Source: Flavobacteriia bacterium
GTDB lineage: Bacteria > Bacteroidota > Bacteroidia > Flavobacteriales_D > Crocinitomicaceae
Assembly (NCBI GenBank): GCA_016183815.1
Contig: JACPDW010000006.1
Location: 124,001-188,000, forward strand
Length of the DNA stretch: 64,000 bases
Direction: 5' to 3'
The position numbers were made by a program, and so were the translations under genes. Below, one piece after another: positions 26,760 through 35,157 of this stretch (positions are counted from its first letter, which is position 1; every line of letters starts with the position of its first letter). The notes beneath the pieces are model-generated. The model saw nothing but the letters and a program-made list of their open reading frames with translations. It searched no databases and was not told the origin of the DNA.

Positions 26760-28730
26760 TTATTTTTTAATTATTTTTATTGATTTTGAACCAATATTAA
26801 CTATATACATTCCTGAAGTTAAAAAACTTAAATCGATTTGTTTTTTTCCTTCGATATTATTAAAAGTAGATTGAATTTTTCCATCCATAGACATAATATT
26901 TAAATCTGATTTAGTTTTACAATCAACGTAAACAAAATCTGTTACTAAAGAAGGATAAACAGAAGATATTAACTCTGTATTTTCGTCAATTCCAGCACCA
27001 CTTACTAAAACAACATCAGCTTCAAATCTAGGATATATTTCATTATTGTATAGATTTCCTTGTTTACTAACTATACCAGTAACGTTATATATACTATTTA
27101 ATATTAACATTGGATCATATAATAACGTATCAATTGTTGCTTTTCCACTTCCATCATTAATTTTATATTCGCCAAAACTATTTATTGGATCTGTTGCGGT
27201 TGCATTTAAGAACGTCACTAAAACACCTTCATATTTTTCTTTTTTAAAACCATCATCTGTTGAAATAACTGTTTGAGAAATTGAATTTCCTGAATTAACA
27301 TTAATAAAATTTGAAACAGTTTTTAATTCCGTTTCCTTGCTAGTAGGATTAGTAAAATTTGTATATTCATCAACAACTGCAGTAAAAGTAACAGAGTCAC
27401 CTATAGCCAAGCCACTAGGTAATGATGAACTTCCATAAAAAACTTTAATACCACTCCACTCTCCTCCTGATGAGGCATTAATCCAAAAACCTTTACTAGA
27501 GGTTGGTATTGAAGTTATAGCAGATACAATACCCCCAGTATTTACAGTTTGACCTACTAACATCGAAGTAGAATCTACATTTGTAGTATATTGGATATCA
27601 TAAATGGGAGTATAAATTAACGCAGCATCATTATCCAAAATAGTTAGTGTTAATACATTTGTACCAATAATTGTTAAACCTGAACTTGGATTTAATAATG
27701 TTGCGGTAAATGTTTCATTGGATTCTTCAATAGCATCATCAGTAATATTTACTTCAAATGAAACTGAACTTGAATTTGCTGGTATATTTATAGTAAATGT
27801 TGTACTAGATGGGTTTGTAGTATAATCAGAACCATTTGTTGCTGTAACATCTTCGATTGTAACATCTATTGACTCTGCATTTGAAGAAACTGGACTTATA
27901 TTTATGGTTATAGTTTGAGTACCAATATTTTCATTAACACTAGGAGTAGGATTAGAGAAAGAAATTGATGGAGTACTATTTTCAAATAAAGCTGCCCAAT
28001 TTGTAGCAACTTTAATAGCATCCACTCTAACTTTAGCTTGGTTAGAAAAAATTCCTTGTCTCAAAGAAATAGCTTGTATTGCACCTGTTGGTGTAGTTCC
28101 AGAGTTATTTACTGCTTCTGCTGTACTTGGTTCAGTTAAAGAAGTTGCAGACAAAATATATAATTTTGACTCTGCTGTTGTATAATCATACTTAATCACA
28201 GCAAGATATGTAGTGTTTATCATAAAACTTGTTGTTCCATAAGTAACATCAGAACCAGTACCTCCAGCTCTTGTAACTCCAAAAAACAAATTATTATTGG
28301 CATCTTTTTTAACTGCTAATCTTGAATAAAAATTACTAGTACTATTTGTAAAATGAAAAAAGTATTCACCTATAGTTGATGCATCAGAAACATTAATTAA
28401 TGCTGAAGCAAATGCTGTCCCTGTAGATATATAATTTGCTGAACCTAAATCATATTTACAATCACCAGTAGATGCTCCTACAGGAGCACTCAAGGTTGAA
28501 TCTCCTAAAACAACCGAACCACCTATTTCATTAGTGGTATATCCAGATAAAATTAGGCTCGGAGATGGTTGATAAAATGCAGGTTTTTTTCCTGAATAAG
28601 TTATCCAATTTGTTGTTAATCCAGTAATCGTGTCTGCATTAACACCATACTCAAAATTTTCAACTAAAATTTGACTATTAAAAGATGCACTAAATAGTAA
28701 TGCTACAAAGGTTAAATAAACTTTTTTCAT
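26760..28730 (-). CDS. T9SS-secreted protein with Calx-beta and OB-fold-like (DUF5689-type) domains
   Basis: 656 residues. A signal peptide (about 1-19) is followed by a concanavalin-like beta region to about residue 250, a Calx-beta repeat near 255-370 (TPSVNENIGTQTITI to NVLTLTILDNDA), then a segment at about 375-575 that resembles DUF5689 or YhcR-like OB folds (YDIQYTTNVDSTS, SKGFWIN, VSKQGNLYNNEIYPR). The last 75 residues are a T9SS type A sorting domain with LNIMSMDGK and LTSGMYIVNIGSKSIKIIKK. It should be exposed on or released from the cell surface. Position between the DUF5689 lipoprotein and the nucleotidase suggests binding of nucleic acid or a related substrate. Confidence 0.82.
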   Translation of the reverse strand: MKKVYLTFVALLFSASFNSQILVENFEYGVNADTITGLTTNWITYSGKKPAFYQPSPSLILSGYTTNEIGGSVVLGDSTLSAPVGASTGDCKYDLGSANYISTGTAFASALINVSDASTIGEYFFHFTNSTSNFYSRLAVKKDANNNLFFGVTRAGGTGSDVTYGTTSFMINTTYLAVIKYDYTTAESKLYILSATSLTEPSTAEAVNNSGTTPTGAIQAISLRQGIFSNQAKVRVDAIKVATNWAALFENSTPSISFSNPTPSVNENIGTQTITINISPVSSNAESIDVTIEDVTATNGSDYTTNPSSTTFTINIPANSSSVSFEVNITDDAIEESNETFTATLLNPSSGLTIIGTNVLTLTILDNDAALIYTPIYDIQYTTNVDSTSMLVGQTVNTGGIVSAITSIPTSSKGFWINASSGGEWSGIKVFYGSSSLPSGLAIGDSVTFTAVVDEYTNFTNPTSKETELKTVSNFINVNSGNSISQTVISTDDGFKKEKYEGVLVTFLNATATDPINSFGEYKINDGSGKATIDTLLYDPMLILNSIYNVTGIVSKQGNLYNNEIYPRFEADVVLVSGAGIDENTELISSVYPSLVTDFVYVDCKTKSDLNIMSMDGKIQSTFNNIEGKKQIDLSFLTSGMYIVNIGSKSIKIIKK

Positions 28731-28761
28731 AATATCTATTTTTAAGGGTTAAAGTTACAAA

Positions 28762-30033
28762 TTAATTTTCTTTTATTATAATATCATCAATTTCCCATGT
28801 ACTTCCTGAAGATGAGGAACCTAAATATTTAAAGGCAATATGTACATTATTTGTTTTATAGGCACTTAATGAAACATTTCCACTTGTTACCCATGAAAAA
28901 TTGCCAGTTGATAGGATTGGATTTAATTGTGTCCACGTTGCTGAACTTGGATTTCCAGAAGTATAATCAGTAGAAACATACACAACCATTGCATCGCCAT
29001 CATATTTATATGCATTTAAAAAAGTAAAGATGGGATTAGTAGAAGTACTTAAATCAACTGACGGAGAAATATACCAAGTTTCACATGCCTCATTAGTACT
29101 GTTGACATAATTACTACATTGAGCATAATATGAGCCACTTGCAGAACCAATATCATTTGTTGCCCAACTAATAGTGCCATTTACATTGACATTTGTCCAA
29201 CCACCAGAAGTTATACTATTGTCTTCAAAGTTTTTGTTTAAATAACTAACTCCAGTAGAACCATCACAACGAATACCAGTCATCAACACTTCATTTGGAG
29301 TTCTTATATACAATTGTAAATCAGAATTATAAACACTAATCACACCAATAATGCTTCCGTTTCCAGTAGGCAAAGGTAAAGCTGCGAAATTTGAATATCC
29401 ACTTGTTCTAACATCTAATGTGTAAAAACTACAATCTTGAATGGCTCTGTTTTGAGTACTTTGTCCTACTGCATCTGAATAAGTTAAACCATTTGGACCA
29501 TCAACAAATTCAACATTTTCAATTTTAATCAAACGACCTGAATATTTAGAAATATTTTCAGTTAACTCTTGAATAGTCAATAATTTTGGCTCAATATTTA
29601 TCAATGTTTCTTGTTTGACAATGTTTTTATCTACATCAACAGAATCAATTTGATAAACTCCGTTATAAGTGGATAAAACACAATTTTTTAGATTAACTCT
29701 AACGTAATCACCTTGATACAAACCACCAGAATTGAGTAATCTCAAATTAATTCCTCTTATAGAATCGTCAATATTGTTTACATCAGAAGGTTTGTCTTGT
29801 ATAAAGATATTTTTATACATATTTCCGTTATTTTCATCAATTGTAACGACACCGTAAACAGAGTAATCTTCAGTAAATTTAATTGGTGCACCTTCGTGCA
29901 TATTGATTAACGTATTTATACTTTGAATTTTTTTGCCCTCTGGTATTGTATTTATAGGCGGAGTATCCCACTCTTTTTTACATGAAGAGATTAGTAATGT
30001 TAGAATGGAAAAAGAAAAAATTATTTTTTTCAT
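28762..30033 (-). CDS. DUF5689 lipoprotein with choice-of-anchor-J-like domain
   Basis: 423 residues. Lipobox ISSC gives the lipidated cysteine at residue 18. DUF5689 covers about residues 35-255 (IKFTEDYSVYGVVTIDENN, IFIQDK, GDYVRVNL, IEPKLLTIQEL). From about residue 270 a jelly-roll module like choice-of-anchor J follows (NKNFEDNSITSGGW, SNYVNSTNEACETWYISP). It sits 25 bases after the TonB receptor gene, the position where SusD-like lipoproteins stand in glycan loci, so it may be the surface ligand-binding partner of that receptor. Confidence 0.85.
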   Translation of the reverse strand: MKKIIFSFSILTLLISSCKKEWDTPPINTIPEGKKIQSINTLINMHEGAPIKFTEDYSVYGVVTIDENNGNMYKNIFIQDKPSDVNNIDDSIRGINLRLLNSGGLYQGDYVRVNLKNCVLSTYNGVYQIDSVDVDKNIVKQETLINIEPKLLTIQELTENISKYSGRLIKIENVEFVDGPNGLTYSDAVGQSTQNRAIQDCSFYTLDVRTSGYSNFAALPLPTGNGSIIGVISVYNSDLQLYIRTPNEVLMTGIRCDGSTGVSYLNKNFEDNSITSGGWTNVNVNGTISWATNDIGSASGSYYAQCSNYVNSTNEACETWYISPSVDLSTSTNPIFTFLNAYKYDGDAMVVYVSTDYTSGNPSSATWTQLNPILSTGNFSWVTSGNVSLSAYKTNNVHIAFKYLGSSSSGSTWEIDDIIIKEN

Positions 30034-30058
30034 ATTTGTTATTTATTTTATTTTTAAA

Positions 30059-32608
30059 TTAAAATCTTAAACTTATCATTGCATAAAAAGTTGTTCCAAG
30101 GTGATAAGATAATTTTGGTGGGAAACGATTTACATTGGTTGATTCGTATCTCATTTGTTCAAAACCTCCAATAATAAATTCTTTGTTATTTAAGACATTA
30201 TTTACGTTTAAATTTAAATTTAAGAAGTACTTTTTAATTTTCCATGATTTACCTGCGTAAACATCAATAGTATATTGATTATCAAATTTAGTTTGGTCAA
30301 TAACTTCATTCCATTGAGGGTCAGATTCAACTAAATTAGCAACTGCTTCTTCGGTTCTTCTATCAGGATTTGGTTCAAGATAAATATCTGCAAAGTAATT
30401 AAAATTAGCTCCAATAAACCAAAATTTAGGTGCAGAATATTTTAAACCAAATGAGTAAGCTTGTTGAGGAATACCTCCTATTTTAAAATTCTTTAAATAT
30501 ATTAATCTATCTGAAGCCAAAACTTCAGTTGAATTATCTCTTGTTATAGTCGCAGTAGGACGAGAAGAATATCTATAATCTCCAACAGCTGCAACAATAC
30601 TTGTTGTAATTGTATTAGTAATATTGTACTCTGTACCAAACTCTAAGCCCATTCTTTTTTGGTTAATTCCAGACATGCTGTAATTTACTAAAGTCTGGTA
30701 TTCTTCATGATAATAACTGTTTAAAGTCGTAATATTTTTAATCTCGTTATAATACAATGAAATTCTTGTTTTTAGTTTAGCATATCTAATATTGTAATTG
30801 ATATCAAAAGAACTAAGTTCTTCATTTTTAAGATTTGACACCAAAGTATTTCGTGTACGAGGGGATACAAAAACCTCTCTAGGTATTGGAGCTCTATTTA
30901 AAAAAGCTACATTCAAAGAAACAAAATGACGACCAGTAACTTTATAAGTTGTTCCTCCTTTTATACCGAAATTTGCAAAACTACTCACTTCTGATTTTCC
31001 TTCAGATTCATTAGGAAATCTACCATTTATCATTTTTCCGTCTCTCCAAAACTTTGAAGTTGAAAACATAACTGCTAAATAGTTGTCAAATTTAGGTAAA
31101 TTGTAAGTTGTCTGAATAAATGATTCTGAACGATGGTATTTCAAAAAATAATCGTAACCAAATTTATCACCTTTTTTAATTAATTTGTTTGGTTCATTCA
31201 CATTATTTTGAGCAATAGTAGGATCATTAAAATCTCTTTCTGCAAAGTTATCTACATCTAACCAAAAATCACCACCTAACAAATCGTTTACTGTTTTGTA
31301 CATTCTTGTAGATTGAAAATTATAATTAACTCCTGCTGATAATTGAAAGTTTGGTTTAAATTGGTGATTTAACAACATATTAAATCCAGAAAGAGTAATT
31401 TCAGAAATCTGATTCTCGACTATGTACTTTGATCTATTTCCAGTATAATTTTCACCTATAGTGCCATTTAAATTTTGAACAGTATAAAGATTTTTTGAAT
31501 TTGCCATATACAAGCCCTCCCAATCAATTTGACTTCTATCGTCATTATTTGCCCATTCATTACTTAAATTTTCAGCGTAAGATGGGTTCGTTAAGGTATA
31601 ATAAGAAGGTAAATATCTATAATAATCTGGTCTTGGGTCTTTTGCTTGATACCAATTTAAGTTAGTTAAATTATTTTTTCCTTTTGAAAAAGAAAAGCTA
31701 GTTTCCAATTTAGTTTTCTCATTTATTTTCCAATAATCAGTAAAAATTATGCTTGGTCTATGACTTTCAGACATTCTTGCATTTCTTTTTTTACCGTCTT
31801 GATAACCCCAATTAGGATTATAGTAATTATTACCTGTTACATCATATGCTTCTTGAGTTGCTAACGTTTGTCTTCCTTGTGTCATAGGAGCTCCAAAAAT
31901 TATCATTCCTAAACTGTGTTTTTTTCCAATTTTTTTCTCAACACCTAAATAATAACTCCATGCGTCAAATGAAGTTCCTTCAACATATCCTTCTTTAGCA
32001 TACCTTCTTGAAGCAGAAACTGATAATGACAAACCATTATCCATAATACCAGTTGAATGAGTAATCATTGCTCTATGTCTGTAACTTCTGTTTGAATAAG
32101 AATAAGAAATACGAGTCCCTTTTCTTTGTGATGAAGCCCTTAAATCAAGATTTGAATAGCCACCTATTCCTCCAAAAGTCTTATCCGATTGGCTAACTGT
32201 TGGTTTAACTTCCATAAATCTAGTAACATCGTTTAATCCACCCCAACTTGACCATGAAGCCCAACCTGTTTCTAAATCATTAACTCTTATACCATTTAAT
32301 AATACAACTGTATTTTCTGAACCTAATCCTCTAATTCTAAATCTAGCATTTCCAAAATTAAATCCAGCTGTTGAAGTAAAAATATCTCTTGATGATTGTA
32401 ATAAACCAGAAACATCTTGTGATCCTAAATCTGCATTTAAATCACCCGCTGTAGTAGAAAATATTGGCATTTTCGATCCTGGAAGAGATAAACTATCTAT
32501 GGTTTTAGTAGTATCAGACTGAGCTAAACTCATTAAAGAGTATAAAAAAACAATAAGGTATAATAGACTTTTTGAAAAAGAAAATTTAAAATCGATACGA
32601 TGATTCAT
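30059..32608 (-). CDS. TonB-dependent outer-membrane receptor
   Basis: 849 residues. A signal peptide to about SLAQ (residue 30) is followed by a short plug domain (FRIRGLGSENTVVLLNGIRVNDLETGW) and a long series of amphipathic beta strands ending in a C-terminal aromatic strand finishing MISLRF. No N-terminal carboxypeptidase-like (DUF4480) extension is seen, unlike SusC proteins. It would import a substrate across the outer membrane with ExbBD-TonB energy. It is the first gene of the minus-strand operon with the DUF5689 lipoprotein, the T9SS protein and the two nucleotidase halves, which suggests nucleotides, nucleosides or released phosphate as cargo. Confidence 0.9.
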   Translation of the reverse strand: MNHRIDFKFSFSKSLLYLIVFLYSLMSLAQSDTTKTIDSLSLPGSKMPIFSTTAGDLNADLGSQDVSGLLQSSRDIFTSTAGFNFGNARFRIRGLGSENTVVLLNGIRVNDLETGWASWSSWGGLNDVTRFMEVKPTVSQSDKTFGGIGGYSNLDLRASSQRKGTRISYSYSNRSYRHRAMITHSTGIMDNGLSLSVSASRRYAKEGYVEGTSFDAWSYYLGVEKKIGKKHSLGMIIFGAPMTQGRQTLATQEAYDVTGNNYYNPNWGYQDGKKRNARMSESHRPSIIFTDYWKINEKTKLETSFSFSKGKNNLTNLNWYQAKDPRPDYYRYLPSYYTLTNPSYAENLSNEWANNDDRSQIDWEGLYMANSKNLYTVQNLNGTIGENYTGNRSKYIVENQISEITLSGFNMLLNHQFKPNFQLSAGVNYNFQSTRMYKTVNDLLGGDFWLDVDNFAERDFNDPTIAQNNVNEPNKLIKKGDKFGYDYFLKYHRSESFIQTTYNLPKFDNYLAVMFSTSKFWRDGKMINGRFPNESEGKSEVSSFANFGIKGGTTYKVTGRHFVSLNVAFLNRAPIPREVFVSPRTRNTLVSNLKNEELSSFDINYNIRYAKLKTRISLYYNEIKNITTLNSYYHEEYQTLVNYSMSGINQKRMGLEFGTEYNITNTITTSIVAAVGDYRYSSRPTATITRDNSTEVLASDRLIYLKNFKIGGIPQQAYSFGLKYSAPKFWFIGANFNYFADIYLEPNPDRRTEEAVANLVESDPQWNEVIDQTKFDNQYTIDVYAGKSWKIKKYFLNLNLNVNNVLNNKEFIIGGFEQMRYESTNVNRFPPKLSYHLGTTFYAMISLRF

Positions 32609-32658
32609 TTGTGAATTCTTGTTAAAAATTTATGTAAAATTAAATTAAAAAATTTATC

Positions 32659-32741
32659 TATGGTACTATAAAAATCATTTTTTTTATTTTTCGAAAAATT
32701 TAAATATATCAATTTTATATATAAATCGATATAGTACTGTA
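32659..32741. promoter_or_regulatory. Divergent control region with paired near-palindromes
   Basis: TATGGTACTATA (32659-32670) and TATAGTACTGTA (32730-32741) are two near-copies of one palindrome, TATAGTACTATA, centred 71 bases apart between the divergent receptor and nuclease operons. A further inverted repeat, ATATCAATTT and AAATCGATAT with a seven-base spacer, lies at 32706-32732. They are good candidates for operators of one regulator acting on both sides; no regulator gene is adjacent. Confidence 0.4.
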
Positions 32742-32843
32742 TCTTATGCAAGAATATAATTTCAATTTAAAAATAAAAAAAATAAAATTTAACAATAACA
32801 TAATAATATAGCATGATTATTGATTACTTTTGAAAAAAAAATC

Positions 32844-33887
32844 ATGCAAAAAATTAAATTTCTTTTCGTATTTTTTATAGGATTTTCTACCTTCGCTCAA
32901 AGGGAATTACCTAAAGATAAATCATTTTATTCTGTTTTAATAGGATTCTATAACTTAGAAAACCTTTTTGATACCATAAATGACCCTGAAAAAAACGACG
33001 AAGAGTTTTTACCAGAAGGAGCCAATAAATGGACAAGTGCTCGTTATTTAGAAAAACAAGGCAATATGGCTAGAGTCATTGCTGATATTGGATTGGAAGC
33101 AAGCCCAGATGGTGTGGCAATTTTAGGTGTTTCAGAAATAGAAAACAAACTAGTGTTAGAAAACTTAGTTAAACAAAAAGCCATTGCTAACAGAAATTAT
33201 CAAATTGTTCACTACGATTCTCCTGATCAAAGAGGTGTTGATGTGGGTTTACTTTATAATCCAAAATATTTTAAAGTAACTAATTCAAAATCTTACACTC
33301 TAAAAATTGACAATAAACCTGATTTTTACACTAGAGACCAATTATTAGTAAGCGGTTTATTAGATGGAGAAGAAGTGCATTTTATAGTAGGACATTGGCC
33401 TTCTCGTCGTGGTGGTGAAAAAAGAAGTGAACCATTAAGAATTGAAGCAGCAAAATTAAGCAGACATATTGTTGATTCTTTAATCCTTATCAATCCAGAT
33501 GCAAAAGTTATTGTAATGGGTGATTTAAATGATGATCCAACTAATCAATCTATAAAAAAGCATTTAAATTCTACAGGAAATATTGAACAAGTTCATGGAA
33601 ATAAAATGTATAATCCAATGTACGATTTACACATGAAAGGAATTGGTACTTTAGCACATCGTGATGTTTGGGGGATTTTTGATCAAACAATTTTAACTCA
33701 AGCTTGGATAAAAAATGACTATACTTCTTATCAATATTATACAGCAAAAATTTTTAATAAACCCTATTTAATGCAACAAGACGGAAATTTTAAGGGTTAT
33801 CCATTCAGAACTTTTTCATTCGGACAATATGTAGGTGGATTCAGCGACCATTTCCCTGTTTATTGTGTTTTTTTGAAAGAAAAATAA
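32844..33887 (+). CDS. Secreted endonuclease/exonuclease/phosphatase family protein
   Basis: 347 residues from ATG 32844, with a signal peptide MQKIKFLFVFFIGFSTFAQ. The EEP fold motifs are FYNLENLFD, GVSEIENK with the metal-binding glutamate, HWPSRRGG, VMGDLNDDP and the terminal FSDHFPVY with the catalytic histidine. DNase I-like nucleases and phosphodiesterases belong here; the KRSEPLR segment is typical of the Bacteroidota subgroup. A longer frame begins at TTG 32820, but TACTTTTG at 32825-32832 looks like the -7 box, so translation should start at 32844. Confidence 0.88.
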   Translation: MQKIKFLFVFFIGFSTFAQRELPKDKSFYSVLIGFYNLENLFDTINDPEKNDEEFLPEGANKWTSARYLEKQGNMARVIADIGLEASPDGVAILGVSEIENKLVLENLVKQKAIANRNYQIVHYDSPDQRGVDVGLLYNPKYFKVTNSKSYTLKIDNKPDFYTRDQLLVSGLLDGEEVHFIVGHWPSRRGGEKRSEPLRIEAAKLSRHIVDSLILINPDAKVIVMGDLNDDPTNQSIKKHLNSTGNIEQVHGNKMYNPMYDLHMKGIGTLAHRDVWGIFDQTILTQAWIKNDYTSYQYYTAKIFNKPYLMQQDGNFKGYPFRTFSFGQYVGGFSDHFPVYCVFLKEK

Positions 33888-33912
33888 TATAAATTATTAA
33901 TAAAATACTACA

Positions 33913-35109
33913 ATGAAAAATCTTAAAAACACCATCCTTACCTTTAGTTTTTTAATTTCATTCTATTCAACTACTCAAACACAATATCCTTTTAAAATAA
34001 TGGCATACAATGTATTAAATTTACAAAGTTCAAGTACAGACCGTTTTCCTTATCTTAAAAAAGTAATTGACGCAACCCTTCCAGATTTATTGGTTTTAGA
34101 AGAAGTCGCTACATCAGCAGCTTTAACTGCTTTTAAAAATTCTGTTCTAGATGGGACGTACGCCTGTGGCACTTTTATTGATGGAGAAGATTCAGATAAA
34201 TGTATCTGCTATAAAATTAATCAATTTAAATTCATAAGTAATACTCCAATTCAAACAAGTCTGAGAGACATTAATCAATTCAAAATGGTTCATTTAGCAA
34301 CAGGCGACACATTAAGAGTTTTTGCAGTTCATTTAAAAGCATCTGATTCCCAAGAAGATGCTTTGTCTAGGAATCAAGAAATTCAACAATTAAGAGCAGT
34401 TACAGATCAATTAACTTTGGAACAAGATTGGATAGTTTGTGGAGACTTTAATCTATACCGTTCATCAGAAGGTGCTTATCAATTACTTAAAAGTCCTAAT
34501 GGTTCTGTCAATGGCTATGTTATAGATCCTATCAATATTACAGGAGAATGGGGAGTAGCTCAATATGCAGCTTACCATACTCAATCACCAAGATATGAAG
34601 AATTTGGCGGTGGAATTGCAGGTGGATTAGACGACCGTTTTGATTTAATATTATATTCTAAAAGCATCGATATGCCTGGTGGATTAGACTATGTGCCTAA
34701 CTCTACTTTACCTTATGGAAACGATGGTCAACATTACAACAAATCAATCAACGCCTTACCTACTAATACTGCTGTTAGTCAAACAATAGCTGATGCACTG
34801 TATTACGGTTCCGATCATCTTCCGATTATCGCTGAATTTGTTTATACCGTTGCAGGTATTGATGAAAATGAATTGACCTTTGGAAAATTAAGTCCAAATC
34901 CAACAAATGGACTTTTTACTCTAAATTCTGTCAAAAGTTTTAATGAAGTTGAAATTTTTGATTTAATGGGTAAAGTCGTTTCAAAAATTTCTTTCGAATC
35001 AGCAATAAATGAAACATCAATCAATGTTGAAAATTTGAATAAAGGCGTTTATTATATTCAAGTTTCTTCTTTAAATAATGAATATTCACTTAAATTAATT
35101 AAGGATTAA
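33913..35109 (+). CDS. T9SS-secreted endonuclease/exonuclease/phosphatase family protein
   Basis: 398 residues: a signal peptide (about 1-22), an EEP domain at about 25-310 (MAYNVLNLQ, VLEEVAT, VHLKAS, VCGDFNLYRS, GSDHLPIIAEF) and a T9SS type A sorting domain in the last 80 residues (LSPNPTNG, VEIFDLMGK, LNKGVYYIQV, ending LKLIKD). All the catalytic motifs of a DNase I-like enzyme are present. It follows the first EEP gene by 25 bases. Surface location makes it a likely extracellular nuclease or phosphodiesterase feeding the divergent receptor operon. Confidence 0.88.
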   Translation: MKNLKNTILTFSFLISFYSTTQTQYPFKIMAYNVLNLQSSSTDRFPYLKKVIDATLPDLLVLEEVATSAALTAFKNSVLDGTYACGTFIDGEDSDKCICYKINQFKFISNTPIQTSLRDINQFKMVHLATGDTLRVFAVHLKASDSQEDALSRNQEIQQLRAVTDQLTLEQDWIVCGDFNLYRSSEGAYQLLKSPNGSVNGYVIDPINITGEWGVAQYAAYHTQSPRYEEFGGGIAGGLDDRFDLILYSKSIDMPGGLDYVPNSTLPYGNDGQHYNKSINALPTNTAVSQTIADALYYGSDHLPIIAEFVYTVAGIDENELTFGKLSPNPTNGLFTLNSVKSFNEVEIFDLMGKVVSKISFESAINETSINVENLNKGVYYIQVSSLNNEYSLKLIKD

Positions 35110-35157
35110 TCCAATCTCTTAATATTTTTATAATTTTAACCTTTCTAAATTCAAAAC

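Noticed and set aside
32820-32843. TTG start for the first EEP protein
   Set aside because: A probable -7 box lies within this stretch, and the signal peptide begins properly at the ATG at 32844.
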